Origin: Bacillota bacterium
GTDB taxonomy: Bacteria > Bacillota > Clostridia > Acetivibrionales > DSM-1351
Assembly: GCA_023444055.1 (NCBI GenBank)
Contig: JAEZRV010000061.1
Span: forward strand, 1-60,390
Reading direction: 5' to 3'
Length of the DNA stretch: 60,390 nucleotides
Shown piece by piece: positions 1 to 9,656 of this stretch. The notes beneath the pieces were generated by a model. The model was not told where the DNA came from. It did no database searches and was given only the letters and a program-made list of their open reading frames with translations. Each line of letters starts with the position of its first letter. The first letter of the stretch is position 1. The position numbers were made by a program, and so were the translations under genes.

Positions 1-234
1 GCTCTATTTGTCATGCAGTTTTCAAGGTTCATAAATATCTAAAATACATTTCTGCACTTTATTCTAAAAATAACATTTTAATACTTGACTTTTAATAGTT
101 AGTCTTCATTTATTTTTATATTTCTTTCACACTTATCTCCGATACAAAACTTTTTTAAACTACCAATATCAACTTTTACACATAAAAATTCTATCTAAAT
201 AACTTTATCATATATTCCTTTACAATTACATCCA

Positions 235-933
235 TCAATCTCTATTTCTTCGTTGACCTGCTAACAAAAGTAATCTTATAAAGTTTGCAACCGCCACTAA
301 CGCAGATGCAACATAAGTCATTGCAGCAGCACTCAATACCTTTTTAGCAGATTTTAATTCATTACCTATAAGCAATCCTGAACTATCTAAAGCTGCTATC
401 GCTCTTCTACTGGCATTAAATTCAACAGGAAGTGTAATCAAATAAAACAATATAGCAGCGGCAAACAAAAGTAAGCCTATATTAATTACAATCGGCATTC
501 CAAGAAATAAACCCAGCACAGCAATATAAGGTCCTGCAGATGAACCGATATTAGCAACTGGTACAAGTGAGCTTCGCAATACTAATGGTCCATAATTTAC
601 ACTGTGCTGTATTGCATGTCCTGTTTCGTGAGCTGCAACACCTATTGCTGCCACTGAAGTACTACTGTAAGTAGAATCTGATAAACGGAGTATCTTTTTT
701 CTAGGGTCATAATGATCAGTTAAATTACCGCTAACCTGCATAACCTGAACATCAATTATTCCATTTGCCTTAAGAAGATATCTAGCAACCTCAGCCCCTG
801 TCATATATTTTGAGCTGCCCACTTTGCTATATTTATTAAATGTGCTTTTTACAAGCATCTGTGCCAGCAAAGAAATAATCAATGCAGGTACCACCAAAAT
901 TATATAATATTGATCCATATAAAAATATCCCAT
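235..933 (-). CDS. Membrane zinc metallopeptidase, YugP-like
   Basis: A 232-residue integral membrane protein. After an N-terminal membrane segment (about residues 8-28) comes a soluble stretch with the zinc motif HETGH near residue 102, followed by hydrophobic segments around 130-170 and 200-225. The HExxH motif inside a small membrane protein is typical of the Zn_peptidase_2 (YugP) family, whose substrates are poorly known. The start ATG is preceded by GGAGGG at a good distance. It is the last gene of the minus-strand block that begins upstream with fmt. Family assignment is firm; the physiological role is unknown. Confidence 0.85.
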   Translation of the reverse strand: MGYFYMDQYYIILVVPALIISLLAQMLVKSTFNKYSKVGSSKYMTGAEVARYLLKANGIIDVQVMQVSGNLTDHYDPRKKILRLSDSTYSSTSVAAIGVAAHETGHAIQHSVNYGPLVLRSSLVPVANIGSSAGPYIAVLGLFLGMPIVINIGLLLFAAAILFYLITLPVEFNASRRAIAALDSSGLLIGNELKSAKKVLSAAAMTYVASALVAVANFIRLLLLAGQRRNRD

Positions 934-1010
934 AGGCTACCCTCCACTAAAATTTGAGTTATTCAACTCTAAATATGAATAACATATTTTTGCGATACCA
1001 TAGGAATCCA

Positions 1011-1778
1011 CTAAAAACTAAGTTGTTCAACTCTTTTTTTAATTGCGTCAATATCCACATCTGTATTAAAACAAGGTCCGTTAGGTGTTTTGTTTGTAAT
1101 CCCCACCACCGGTATACCTTTAACGTCTGAAATACCGCTCATCAAGTCTCTTTCACAAGCAACTGATATAATAAGCTTTGGCTTGATTTTCTTTATTATA
1201 TTCCGAGCGACTGTACCACCAGTAGCAATAAAGATGCTAATATTTTTTTGTTCAGCGTATTCCATCAGTTCTCCAATTTTACACTTACCACATCGCTTAC
1301 ACAGTTTAGGATTGCTTGTAACTTTTATACCACATTCATTGTTTTGTAAACAATGGGGTAAAAGCAGCATAATGTCCTGAGTACGATACTTTTTATTATC
1401 AGAATCAACAATAATATTATTCAATTCAATATAAAATTCCTGAATATTTTTTTTAGTTTTATTATTTGCCTTTTCAAGAATGAATACTAACGGCAGTAAT
1501 ATTCGCAGTCCTAATTTAGTAAAAGCAAGAAGAAGGCCTTGAGCTTTCTTTTTTTTATAGGTATATGCAATAGCAACTGACATTAACAAAGACGATAGTA
1601 TACAGAAACATATTATTGAAATAATCAAAGTTAATATTTTATTATAAGCATTTATAGATGCATACCGATAAGCCAAACAAAATAGTACCAGTAAAGCTGT
1701 AAATGCTGATATTATTATTAATATTGCCCTTATAAAGGCTTTTATATTACTGTGTTCCAAACTTTTCACCTGCATCAA
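1011..1778 (-). CDS. DUF116 domain protein with Cys-rich cluster
   Basis: A 255-residue protein with two N-terminal membrane helices (about residues 15-40 and 45-72), then a soluble domain containing a cysteine cluster around LCKRCGKCKIGE and further conserved cysteines (VACERD, GPCFN). This is the pattern of the DUF116 family, whose cysteines suggest a metal or Fe-S site; function is unknown. The first codon is TTG 7 nt after GAGGG, with an ATG directly behind it at 1775; either could be used. It overlaps the end of fmt by about 30 nt, so the two are translationally linked. In Clostridia DUF116 commonly sits with fmt and def. Confidence 0.85.
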   Translation of the reverse strand: MMQVKSLEHSNIKAFIRAILIIISAFTALLVLFCLAYRYASINAYNKILTLIISIICFCILSSLLMSVAIAYTYKKKKAQGLLLAFTKLGLRILLPLVFILEKANNKTKKNIQEFYIELNNIIVDSDNKKYRTQDIMLLLPHCLQNNECGIKVTSNPKLCKRCGKCKIGELMEYAEQKNISIFIATGGTVARNIIKKIKPKLIISVACERDLMSGISDVKGIPVVGITNKTPNGPCFNTDVDIDAIKKRVEQLSF

Positions 1779-2691
1779 TTTGTCGCCCTCTGATATAACA
1801 TTCTACTCTCATTCTTTTGCAGCAATCCAACTGCATTTCCTTAACTAAAATGCATCCATCTGAACATTTAACTAAAATCCCATCGTTATTTACTTCTAAA
1901 ATTTTACCCGCTTCAGTATTTGAATCAGTGTGTTTTTGTGGGACTAGGGTTGTACGCCAAACTCTTATTCTATCTCCATTTAAGAATGTGTACGCACCAG
2001 GCCAAGGATCTGTTCCTCTAACTAAATTGTGTATTTCCTGTGCAGTTTTATTCCAGTCTATAAGTCCCAATTCTTTTGTCATTATAGGAGCATACGAAGA
2101 CAACGAATCATCCTGTGGCTGTCTCTTTAATGTTCCATTTTTCAATTCAGTCAAAGTGTCCTTTAATACCTTAGCTCCAAGAACAGCCATTTTATCATGC
2201 AGTTCTCCTACTGTAGTATCAGAGTCTATAGGTAGCTCCCTTTTTAGTAGCATATCACCTGTATCTATTCCTACATCAGAAAACATAGTAGTAATGCCCG
2301 TAGTTTTCTCTCCGTTTATTACTGCCCAATTAATAGGTGCAGCTCCTCTATATGCTGGTAGTAGTGAGCCATGCACATTGATACAGCCCAAAGACGGAAC
2401 ATCCAATAAATCTTTTGATATAATTTTCCCATAAGCAGCAGTAACTAATAAATCTGGCTTAAGTGCTCTAATCTGCTGAATAAATTCATCTGTCTTTATC
2501 TTGTTTGGTTGTAGAACTTCAATGCCATGTTTCAAGGCAAACTCCTTTACAGGAGGTGCACACATCTTATTTCCTCTTCCTTTTGGTTTATCTGGTTGAG
2601 TAACTACTGCTGCTACCTCATAGCCTTCTTGTATCAACATTTCAAGACTAGGCACTGCAAATTCTGGTGTCCCCATAAAAACAATCTTCAA
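1747..2691 (-). CDS. fmt: Methionyl-tRNA formyltransferase
   Basis: Formylates the amino group of Met-tRNA(fMet) for translation initiation. The 314-residue protein has the N-terminal GART-type fold with the signature HGSLLPAYRGAAPINW, which contains the catalytic His, and the expected C-terminal oligonucleotide-binding domain. The length is normal for Fmt. The start is TTG (Met-Lys-Ile-Val-Phe-Met-Gly), placed 7 nt after GGGGTG; no ATG lies nearby. It is downstream of def, the enzyme that later removes the formyl group, and overlaps the DUF116 gene. Confidence 0.97.
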   Translation of the reverse strand: MKIVFMGTPEFAVPSLEMLIQEGYEVAAVVTQPDKPKGRGNKMCAPPVKEFALKHGIEVLQPNKIKTDEFIQQIRALKPDLLVTAAYGKIISKDLLDVPSLGCINVHGSLLPAYRGAAPINWAVINGEKTTGITTMFSDVGIDTGDMLLKRELPIDSDTTVGELHDKMAVLGAKVLKDTLTELKNGTLKRQPQDDSLSSYAPIMTKELGLIDWNKTAQEIHNLVRGTDPWPGAYTFLNGDRIRVWRTTLVPQKHTDSNTEAGKILEVNNDGILVKCSDGCILVKEMQLDCCKRMRVECYIRGRQIDAGEKFGTQ

Positions 2692-2800
2692 AAAACTTCA
2701 CCCCTATATCCTCTGTATATTCTGTAAATTCGCAAGTACTGTATTTTTCAAGTTCAGTATTTCGCAAATTCTATAAATAGTAAGTTCTAAATATAATACG

Positions 2801-3277
2801 TTATTCTTTCATGCTATCCATTTCTTCCTGCGTATACATTTTGTGAGCTTTGTCTTTGTATAGAATTCCATCAAGGTGATCAAGTTCATGGCAGATACAC
2901 CTTGCAAACAAGTCTTCTGCCTCAACAATTACTGTCTCACCGCTAGCATTTATATATTTTGCTTTAACATGCATTGGGCGCTTTACTTCCCCTGTTGTAC
3001 CTGGTAAACTGAGACAACCCTCAGGGCCATCCTGCTCACCGCTTTGTTCAAGTATAACTGGGTTAATCATTTCAATTAGTCCATCTCCAACATCCATTGT
3101 AACTATTCTCTTGAGAATTCCAATCTGAGGAGCTGCTAAGCCTACTCCATCTGCTTTATACATTGTATCTGCCATATCATCAATAAGAGTAAGTATTCTC
3201 CCATCAATTTTTTCAACGGGTCTGCTCTTTTTTCTTAATACCTCATCGCCGTCTATTCTTATTTGCCTGTAAGCCAT
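2801..3277 (-). CDS. def: Peptide deformylase
   Basis: Removes the N-terminal formyl group from nascent proteins. The 158-residue protein shows all three family motifs in order: GVGLAAPQIG, EGCLSLPG (metal-ligand Cys) and CHELDHLDG (HExxH-type metal site). A clear GGAGG precedes the ATG. It lies about 110 nt upstream of fmt in the same direction, the usual def-fmt arrangement. Confidence 0.97.
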   Translation of the reverse strand: MAYRQIRIDGDEVLRKKSRPVEKIDGRILTLIDDMADTMYKADGVGLAAPQIGILKRIVTMDVGDGLIEMINPVILEQSGEQDGPEGCLSLPGTTGEVKRPMHVKAKYINASGETVIVEAEDLFARCICHELDHLDGILYKDKAHKMYTQEEMDSMKE

Positions 3278-3397
3278 ACCTTAACCTCCAAATTTTTATA
3301 ACATATTTTTTATTATTCCCATCAAATCCCTTATATAACTAATCAGTATAAATTATAAACATTGAATTATTATCATACTCAAACTTCGCACATAAAA

Positions 3398-3452
3398 AAT
3401 ACTATTGGTGTGTTTAAATTATAAAATGGTTTATTGCCAAAATAATTGCTAA
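3398..3452. repeat. Dispersed ~50-nt repeat (family 3), copy 1
   Basis: Read on the minus strand this resembles ATTTTGGCAATAAACCATT followed by a variable TAA-TTAAACACACCAATA tail. Related sequences recur at about 7319, 8094, 31563, 36976 and 55182, always in noncoding DNA. No reading frame is conserved. It lies between def and priA. Confidence 0.55.
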
Positions 3453-3544
3453 AAACCAGCAAATTCCAGGAACTAGATTTTGTTCATTCTCAGTGTTTTT
3501 AATGCGAAATAGTATAATACGTTTTCTGCAAATAACCGCATATA

Positions 3545-6004
3545 TTATAGCATATTATATGGATTAATATCTATGCTCATTAAAATATCTTCATCCTTTG
3601 CTCTTTTCCAAATTCCATCTGACATTTTAGTTAATTCATCAACTAACAAATCAAGATTTTTAGCTTTTAATACCAATCTCCAGCGATACTTATTTGCAAT
3701 TTTAGGTATAGGGCATCTTGATGGACCTAGAACTTCAATATCAGAATTATCTTGTTTCATAAGTTCTAGTTTAACACCTTTTGCAATTTCAAAAATGGCT
3801 CTATCCTTACGCCCGCTGAAAACAACTATAGCAATATTTAAAAATGGAGGATAACCCAACCTCTTTCTTATCAGTATTTCCTGATTATAAAAAGTGATAA
3901 AATCATGATTGCAGGCAGCTAATATACTATAATCCTCCGTGTTGTAGGTTTGAATAATTACTCGACCCTTTGCTTCACCTCTTCCAGCCCTGCCAGCTAC
4001 CTGCGTTAAAAGCTGAAAGGTTCTCTCTGACGACCTGAAATCACCAACATTCAGCATGCTATCAGCAGCTAATACCCCAACAAGAGTAACATTGGGAAAG
4101 TCATGCCCTTTGGCAATCATCTGAGTACCTACCATAATATTTATATTTTCGGCTTTAAAACGGTTTAGTATCTCTTCGTGTGAATTTTTATAACCTATTG
4201 TATCAGCGTCCATTCTAATCACTGAACTATCTGGAAGCCTTTGTTTAATCTCTTCTTCAATTTTTTGTGTGCCAATGCCAAAATATCTTATATTGCCACT
4301 TTCGCAAAATGGGCATTTTGAAGGGTTTTTAACAGTAAAACCGCAGTAGTGGCAGATTAATCTATTACTCTTTGAATGATAGGTTAATGCAATATTGCAC
4401 TCTGGACATTTCATAGTATATCCACAATTACGACAAAACACAAATGTTGAAAACCCACGTCTATTTAGAAACAGTATACTTTGCTGACTATTTTCAATGT
4501 TTTTTCTTAATTCATCCATCAATCGAAAACTAAATGGCGTTCTATTGCCATTTTCAAGTTCCAGCCTCATGTCTACTAACTCGACACTTGGAAGTTCTGC
4601 AGTTTTTGGACGACTCTTCATCTCTATAAGGTCAATTTGCCCATCAATAGCTCTATAGTATGTGTCTACTGAAGGCGTGGCTGAACCATATAAAAGAAGG
4701 GCATTATTTATTTCACACCTTTTCTGTGCCACCTCTTTTGCACTATACCTAGGCATAGACTCTGATTTATATGAACCCTCATGCTCTTCATCAATAATAA
4801 TCAAGCCCAAATTACTCATAGGAGCGAATACAGCAGAACGAGCTCCAACCACAACATCAACCTTGTCCTCACTTATTAGCTTCCATTGGTCAAACCTTTC
4901 TCCAAGCGACAGTTTGCTATGCATTACTGCTACTCTTTTTCCAAATCGTGATACAAATCTTCCGACCATTTGGGGAGTTAATGCTATTTCTGGTACAAGC
5001 ATTATGGCCTTTTTACCCATTTCAAAGCAGTGTGATATTAGTTGTAAATACACCTCTGTCTTTCCGCTACCTGTTATTCCATGTATCAAACTTTCTGCAT
5101 ATATTTTGCTGTCCAATTTTTGTTTTAGCATCATTAAGGCGTTGGCTTGCTCATCAGTAGGTGTAAGGGGTTCTGTCTTCTCATAGTGTTTGTTTCTTAA
5201 AGGGTTTCTTTGCACTTCTAAATCAGAATAGCTTATATAGCCATACTTGCTCAGCGTATCTAATACCGATGCTGTTACACCTGCAAACCTTTTAATATCG
5301 GCTACTGAAACTATTTCATTGTCCAGAAGTATTTCCAACACCCTAATGTGTTGAATTCTTCTAATAGCATTGTTTTCAAGTTCCTCAATTATTTCTTCCT
5401 TTGCTTTTGCAAGGGAAACAGCCTTTATTATTTTTGCAGTTACCTTTTGTTCGTAGCATTCTTCAATGGATATCACACTTAACTCACACAGCTCTTGTAT
5501 ACAGCCTTTAAAGCCTTTTATTCCACACATATCCCTTAGTTCTTCATACTCACATTCTCCCCCGATATATGCTAAATTCTGAATAATTTTATTCATACTG
5601 CTTTTTTTATAGGTTACACTTTTATCATAGGATAAGAGGCGTACATTTTTTATGGCTTTAACACTTATTCCAGGTGGAAGCATAGATTTTATTACATCAG
5701 AATATGTACAAATATACTGTCTCTTCATCCACTCTAAAAGATGTATATTATCTTCCTTCAACAGTGGATATGGCTCTAGTACGCTTTTTATTTCCTTATA
5801 TTCAATAGCCTTTTTAAGGTTATTTTTAGGATTCATTTCTAATACAAAGCCTTCTTTTACCATGCTTCCATTTCCAAACGGAACTAAAACTCTACAACCA
5901 ACACAAATTTGACCTATAAGGTCTTCTGGAACAGCATATGTATATTTTTTATCAAATGCTCTCGTAGTATTGCTAAGAGCAATTGATGCGGTTATCATAT
6001 TCAT
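3545..6004 (-). CDS. priA: Primosomal protein N' (replication restart helicase PriA)
   Basis: A superfamily 2 helicase that reloads the replisome at stalled forks. The 819-residue protein has the N-terminal DNA-binding region, Walker A GITGSGKT (309-316), DEEH box (405-408), and in the helicase half a zinc-binding insertion with paired cysteines (CRNCGYTMKCPEC and CHYCG...CPFC). The helicase motif QVAGRAGRG follows. ATG is preceded by GAGG. Length and motif set are complete. Confidence 0.97.
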   Translation of the reverse strand: MNMITASIALSNTTRAFDKKYTYAVPEDLIGQICVGCRVLVPFGNGSMVKEGFVLEMNPKNNLKKAIEYKEIKSVLEPYPLLKEDNIHLLEWMKRQYICTYSDVIKSMLPPGISVKAIKNVRLLSYDKSVTYKKSSMNKIIQNLAYIGGECEYEELRDMCGIKGFKGCIQELCELSVISIEECYEQKVTAKIIKAVSLAKAKEEIIEELENNAIRRIQHIRVLEILLDNEIVSVADIKRFAGVTASVLDTLSKYGYISYSDLEVQRNPLRNKHYEKTEPLTPTDEQANALMMLKQKLDSKIYAESLIHGITGSGKTEVYLQLISHCFEMGKKAIMLVPEIALTPQMVGRFVSRFGKRVAVMHSKLSLGERFDQWKLISEDKVDVVVGARSAVFAPMSNLGLIIIDEEHEGSYKSESMPRYSAKEVAQKRCEINNALLLYGSATPSVDTYYRAIDGQIDLIEMKSRPKTAELPSVELVDMRLELENGNRTPFSFRLMDELRKNIENSQQSILFLNRRGFSTFVFCRNCGYTMKCPECNIALTYHSKSNRLICHYCGFTVKNPSKCPFCESGNIRYFGIGTQKIEEEIKQRLPDSSVIRMDADTIGYKNSHEEILNRFKAENINIMVGTQMIAKGHDFPNVTLVGVLAADSMLNVGDFRSSERTFQLLTQVAGRAGRGEAKGRVIIQTYNTEDYSILAACNHDFITFYNQEILIRKRLGYPPFLNIAIVVFSGRKDRAIFEIAKGVKLELMKQDNSDIEVLGPSRCPIPKIANKYRWRLVLKAKNLDLLVDELTKMSDGIWKRAKDEDILMSIDINPYNML

Positions 6005-6029
6005 ATCTTTGCCTCAAATAAAAATTATC

Positions 6030-6166
6030 GTTATACTAATTTGCACCTAAAAATGTGGTATCACATTTTTTAATAGCTGCGGCGACTGGACTTAGTCCGC
6101 AAATGTTGTTCAATACAATTTCTAAATACGAAATAGTATTATTATGCAATCGAATATTATTATATC
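6030..6166. repeat. Palindromic intergenic element (family 4) with inserted hairpin
   Basis: The outer arms read TTATACTAATTTGCACCTAAA on the left and AAATACGAAATAGTATTAT on the right, an imperfect inverted repeat. Inside is a small hairpin (ATGTG-GTAT-CACAT) and a second one built on GCGGCGACT/AGTCCGC. Related arms recur at 44869-44931, 45182-45239 and 57605-57648 and, as halves, near 3486, 7845 and 56770. It lies upstream of priA. Confidence 0.55.
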
Positions 6167-6228
6167 AGATTTTAGTTAAAATATTTTTTTATATTCGTCT
6201 TTCCACAAAATAATTTTAAACAAACTAA

Positions 6229-6263
6229 AGCACCTCATTTTTTAATACATAAAATGAAGTGCT
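6229..6263 (-). terminator. Rho-independent terminator after the SSB-like gene
   Basis: A 13-bp stem, AGCACCTCATTTT with AAAATGAAGTGCT (one wobble), separated by a 9-nt loop, starts 34 nt after the stop codon of the minus-strand gene and is followed by a T-rich run in that direction. Confidence 0.75.
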
Positions 6264-6296
6264 TCTAAATTAAAATAATACTAAATTCATTTTTTC

Positions 6297-6974
6297 TTAT
6301 TCGTTTGAAGGGTTTTCAATATCTTCATCAACTTCTTTATCTTGAGTCCCGTCACAAATTTCCATCTTAGAAACAGATACCTCATAGGCAGTTTTAGAAA
6401 TAGCCTCGCCAGATTCTAACTTCTTCTGATATTCTCTGCTCTGAATTCTTCCCCATATTTTAATATTATCTCCGATAGTTAAGTTCTGAGAATATCTCGC
6501 ATTCCTTCCCCATGCAATACAAGGAATATAATCCGATTTGTTATATGGTCTATTTACCGCAACAAGAATATCAGTAATCTCTCTGCCAAATGGCGTCATT
6601 CTATATATTGGATTTTTACATATGTACCCATTCAAAAAAATCTGATTAGGGTTTTTAATCTTCTTATCTTCATCAACAAAAATGATTTCTCGAGCAAAAA
6701 CAGTTAAAACAAGTTTGTTTGATTCACTTTTATAACTATTATAAGATCTAAATTGACCCTCTATCTCCAACGGTACTCCCAATTGAAGTTTGCTCTTTGG
6801 TATAAGGCGTTCCGAAAATGTAACAGATATTTTATCGCTGCTGTCACTTAATCTAGGTACATCTAAATAAAATGAATAAAAGCCCTCACCATATACTTCA
6901 TGACTATATTCAACATCCGAAACTACTTTTCCTGAAATGGTCACCACATTATTTTCTATCACATTCCCGACCAT
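6297..6974 (-). CDS. Single-stranded DNA-binding protein-like, two OB folds
   Basis: A 225-residue protein that appears to hold two tandem SSB-type OB domains. The first spans about residues 8-95 (ISGKVVSDVEY...LEIEGQFRSYN) and the second about 110-205 (LNGYICKNPIYR...IWGRIQSREYQ). The acidic C-terminus recalls SSB tails but lacks the classical DDDIPF ending. Proteins of this duplicated form occur in Clostridia beside the normal SSB and are probably specialised. It is monocistronic, with a strong GGAGTGGGGGG upstream of the ATG and its own terminator. Confidence 0.75.
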   Translation of the reverse strand: MVGNVIENNVVTISGKVVSDVEYSHEVYGEGFYSFYLDVPRLSDSSDKISVTFSERLIPKSKLQLGVPLEIEGQFRSYNSYKSESNKLVLTVFAREIIFVDEDKKIKNPNQIFLNGYICKNPIYRMTPFGREITDILVAVNRPYNKSDYIPCIAWGRNARYSQNLTIGDNIKIWGRIQSREYQKKLESGEAISKTAYEVSVSKMEICDGTQDKEVDEDIENPSNE

Positions 6975-7393
6975 TTTCCCCCCACTCCTCTCTTTTGCTG
7001 TTGTGTATCTCTTTTTATTTATCTAATGTAATATGTATTCTAATACAACACTATTTAGAATATCAGTAACTTAAATATTTTAAATAATTTCTATATCTTA
7101 GAATGAAGGTACAATAAAGTACTACCAAAATAATACAATACCTTTAATATTATATTACATATTTGGCAAAATGAAAATCTTTTATTCTACAAAAATGATA
7201 TAAAATTTTTGTATTTTTTTATTAAAAGTTAATTCACAACAACAAAAAGTTACAATATATCTCAAATTCTCCTTACAAAAAAAACAAGTTAGTATATTTA
7301 TTAATTAGAATTCTCATACAAAAATGTATCGGTGTGGGGTACTTATCAATGGTTTATTGTCAAAATAATTGCTAGAATTAGTAATGGTTCCTC
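6975..7393. other. AT-rich intergenic region
   Basis: About 420 nt without a supportable gene. It contains the upstream region of the SSB-like gene and, at 7319-7372, a copy of the family 3 repeat (minus strand: ATTTTGACAATAAACCATTG then ATAAGTACC, ACACCGATAC). Confidence 0.5.
7319..7372. repeat. Dispersed ~50-nt repeat (family 3), copy 2
   Basis: On the minus strand this carries ATTTTGACAATAAACCATTG followed by ATAAG and ACACCGATAC, matching the copies at 8094, 31563 and 55182 with a few substitutions. It ends just past the stop of ndk. Confidence 0.6.
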
Positions 7394-7804
7394 TCAACAA
7401 CTTAATTCAGGAAACCAAATTTTTATCTCACGTTCAGCACTTTCCAAGCAGTCAGAAGAATGAACAGTATTTTCAGATTTTGATATTCCAAATCGTCCTC
7501 TTACCGAACCCAAATCAGCATTAAATGGGTCAGTTGCTCCATTTATCTTTCTAACTAATTCTACTGTATTATTTCCTTCAACTATAAGAGCACACACTTC
7601 ATGTCTTGTTATGTACTCAATAAGCTCTTTAAAAAACGGCTTATCTTTGTGTTCATAATAGTGCTCTTGTGCTATGTATTCAGTTGCTCTTATTATTTTA
7701 ATAGCTGAAATATGAAGACCTCTTTGTTCATAGATTGAAATTATGCTTCCCATCAATTTACGTTCCATTGCATCTGGCTTGATAAGTACTAATGTTTTCT
7801 CCAT
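7394..7804 (-). CDS. ndk: Nucleoside diphosphate kinase
   Basis: Transfers the gamma phosphate of NTPs to NDPs through a phosphohistidine. The 136-residue protein shows KPDAMERKLMG near the N-terminus, the nucleotide-binding GATDPFNADLGSVRGRFG and the active-site His in ENTVHSSD. I use the internal ATG at 7804: the upstream ATG at 7816 overlaps the GGAGGG ribosome-binding site that serves the 7804 start. Size is normal for the family. Confidence 0.96.
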   Translation of the reverse strand: MEKTLVLIKPDAMERKLMGSIISIYEQRGLHISAIKIIRATEYIAQEHYYEHKDKPFFKELIEYITRHEVCALIVEGNNTVELVRKINGATDPFNADLGSVRGRFGISKSENTVHSSDCLESAEREIKIWFPELSC

Positions 7805-8093
7805 ATTACCCTCCATAATTTATGTATTGGTATTTATTTGAGCAATTTTATACTAATTTGAATTTAAAATATTGGTTTTATATATTTTAAACACGACATA
7901 ATCTTAATTGTTCTAACAAGTTTATAATTCTCCAGCTAACAAAAACATAGCCAATATATTTCTTCTAATATTTATAAATCATTATTCAAGATAACATTAT
8001 ATGTATATATTAACAGTAAAATGCTGTTGATACAATAGTCAAACGTGCTTTTGTCTACAGCTTTAACACTTTAAATTGCAAGCTCATTTTGGC

Positions 8094-8145
8094 AACAATC
8101 CGTTGATAAGTATGAACACTGATAAACTTTTTATGTAGGAAACCC
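8094..8145. repeat. Dispersed ~50-nt repeat (family 3), copy 3
   Basis: On the plus strand TTTTGGCAACAATCCGTTGA is followed by TAAGTATGAACACTGATAAA. It matches the copy at 31563-31606 (opposite orientation) and that at 55182. It lies in the 7805-8462 intergenic region, which also contains the two-hairpin element at 8277-8340. Confidence 0.6.
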
Positions 8146-8276
8146 GAGTTAATAATCTCTATTAATTTGCCGATTAGCAACACTCTTTTAAATAAAACTC
8201 TAAACTGGAAATCTCAAGTATTTTAATTCTAAATCAGAAATGTTATCATATATAAATCCATGTACCCACTATCTAT

Positions 8277-8340
8277 AAAAAACGCTTGCGTTTTTTGAGA
8301 CTCGAAAGTGCACTGTGTAAGCACCAACTATACTTTCGAG
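8277..8340. repeat. Two-hairpin repeat element (family A), copy A1
   Basis: Hairpin 1 is AAAAAACG-CTTG-CGTTTTTT (8277-8296). Hairpin 2 has arms CTCGAAAGT (8301-8309) and ACTTTCGAG (8332-8340) around a loop containing GCACTGTGTAAGCACC. Five more copies in this window keep the same architecture while the arm bases change in a compensatory manner. It lies about 120 nt upstream of the methyltransferase gene. Confidence 0.7.
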
Positions 8341-8462
8341 TTGTTTTAGTACACTATAAATCACGGTTGGTGAATGCGTGAAACGGCTAAAATGCTGAGA
8401 ATTAGTATTTATCTTGGTGACAAACCAACACTAATATACACAGGAGTATTCAAGAGGAAACT

Positions 8463-9176
8463 ATGTTAAAACCTTCATACCTTATAAACGAAAAATTTGA
8501 TGATGTATATTTTGATGTAGTCAATGCATTAGATGAAGCTCAACACAATTTTTTTTCAAATAATAATTTATTATCCAGAATTAAAAATAGTATAGAATCA
8601 AATACTCCTCTTATAATCGGAGAAACAGGTTTTGGCGCAGGGCGCGTGCTAGTGTGCCTTATGGAATACATTGAAAAAGCCGGTTTAAAAAATGTCTCTA
8701 TAGAGTATTATTCAGTTGAGCTCTACCCAATAAGCCCTGAGAAAATGAAATATATTTTAAATGGATTACAAGAAAATGCCTTAAATGAGCAGGTAAATGA
8801 GAGTATAGAAACACTTTTATATGTATATAAAGGCATTGATATATCTAAATCTGGCTGGCACATTATGCCTATAAAAAAATCCTTTGGAACAATCACAGTG
8901 AATCTTTGGATAGGAGAGGCTCTTGAAATGTTGACTTCTCTGAACAAGCCTTGCGATGTATGGTTTCTTGATGGTCACAGTCCCAATAAAAACCCTGAAA
9001 TGTGGAGACCTGAGTTACTTATGTCAATTGGTCAAAAGACTAAAAAAGGTGGCAGTTGTGCCACATATACCGTAGCAGGTTCTGTTAGAAATGCACTTAA
9101 ATCGGCAGGTTTTATAATTAGCAAGCTTCCTGGATGCAATGGAAAAAAAGAAGTTCTTCAAGGCATAAAAGGTTGA
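8463..9176 (+). CDS. mnmD: tRNA 5-methylaminomethyl-2-thiouridine methyltransferase, MnmD type
   Basis: A 237-residue class I SAM-dependent methyltransferase resembling the N-terminal (methyltransferase) half of MnmC, here free-standing. It shows the glycine-rich SAM loop GETGFGAGR, an acidic strand end YYSVELYP, the WFLDGHSPNKNPEMW motif that resembles the FLDGFxPxKNPxMW signature of the family, and ATYTVAGSVRNALKSAGF followed by GCNGKKEVL near the C-terminus. The reaction would be methylation of nm5s2U34 to mnm5s2U34. No FAD domain follows, so this is the stand-alone MnmD form. AAGAGG precedes the ATG. Confidence 0.82.
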   Translation: MLKPSYLINEKFDDVYFDVVNALDEAQHNFFSNNNLLSRIKNSIESNTPLIIGETGFGAGRVLVCLMEYIEKAGLKNVSIEYYSVELYPISPEKMKYILNGLQENALNEQVNESIETLLYVYKGIDISKSGWHIMPIKKSFGTITVNLWIGEALEMLTSLNKPCDVWFLDGHSPNKNPEMWRPELLMSIGQKTKKGGSCATYTVAGSVRNALKSAGFIISKLPGCNGKKEVLQGIKG

Positions 9177-9457
9177 GACTAGCCAGCATTACTCTACTTG
9201 GAGGTAGAATGAATAATTTATCAAAACTTTAACAAAGAAGCATTGAATTATATATTTTTTCAAAATAATCATCCACATAAATCTTCCATGTCTCACTCTG
9301 GCATCTAATCATATAATACTTTTCTAATTTAGCCTGTCAATGTTCAATATAAATTTTTATAGTCTTTCCATTTACAAATTTTCATAGCGATAGCTTTGAT
9401 TTATCTACATTATTTTTAAATCTGAAATATTTTTTGACACAATATGTTTCCCATTAG

Positions 9458-9486
9458 TTGTATTATCACCAATAATATGGTACAAT
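9458..9486 (+). promoter_or_regulatory. Possible sigma-A promoter for the carboxylesterase
   Basis: TTGTAT (9458-9463) and TACAAT (9481-9486) are separated by exactly 17 nt and lie about 120 nt before the first leader start codon. The -35 match is only partial, so this is tentative. The rest of 9177-9606 shows nothing else I can name. Confidence 0.35.
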
Positions 9487-9606
9487 ATGGTATTACATGG
9501 TGAATTTCTTACATGTAATGAATTGAATTACTTGGTTAGAAATTAAAAACTTAAAACTCACACCTCATTCCTGCAAAAAAATAATAATAAAAGGGGGATA
9601 GAGTTC

Positions 9607-9656
9607 ATGCCAGTTTTTTAATGGAGCTTTATTCCAGCTGCTGGGCATGGCTATAA
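9607..9656 (+). other. Nested upstream mini-ORFs before the carboxylesterase
   Basis: The only strong Shine-Dalgarno (GGGGG at about 9594) fits an ATG at 9607 that encodes just Met-Pro-Val-Phe and stops at TAA 9619-9621. That stop shares a base with an ATG at 9621 whose frame, MELYSSCWAWL, ends at 9656, overlapping the esterase start codon at 9647. The two mini-ORFs could couple translation to the esterase or attenuate it. This is seen in sequence; the regulatory role is inference. Confidence 0.4.

Noticed and set aside
1817..2434. Long plus-strand ORFs opposite fmt, priA and the ABC genes
   Set aside because: They are antisense shadows of strongly conserved genes with no ribosome-binding sites and no recognisable domain.
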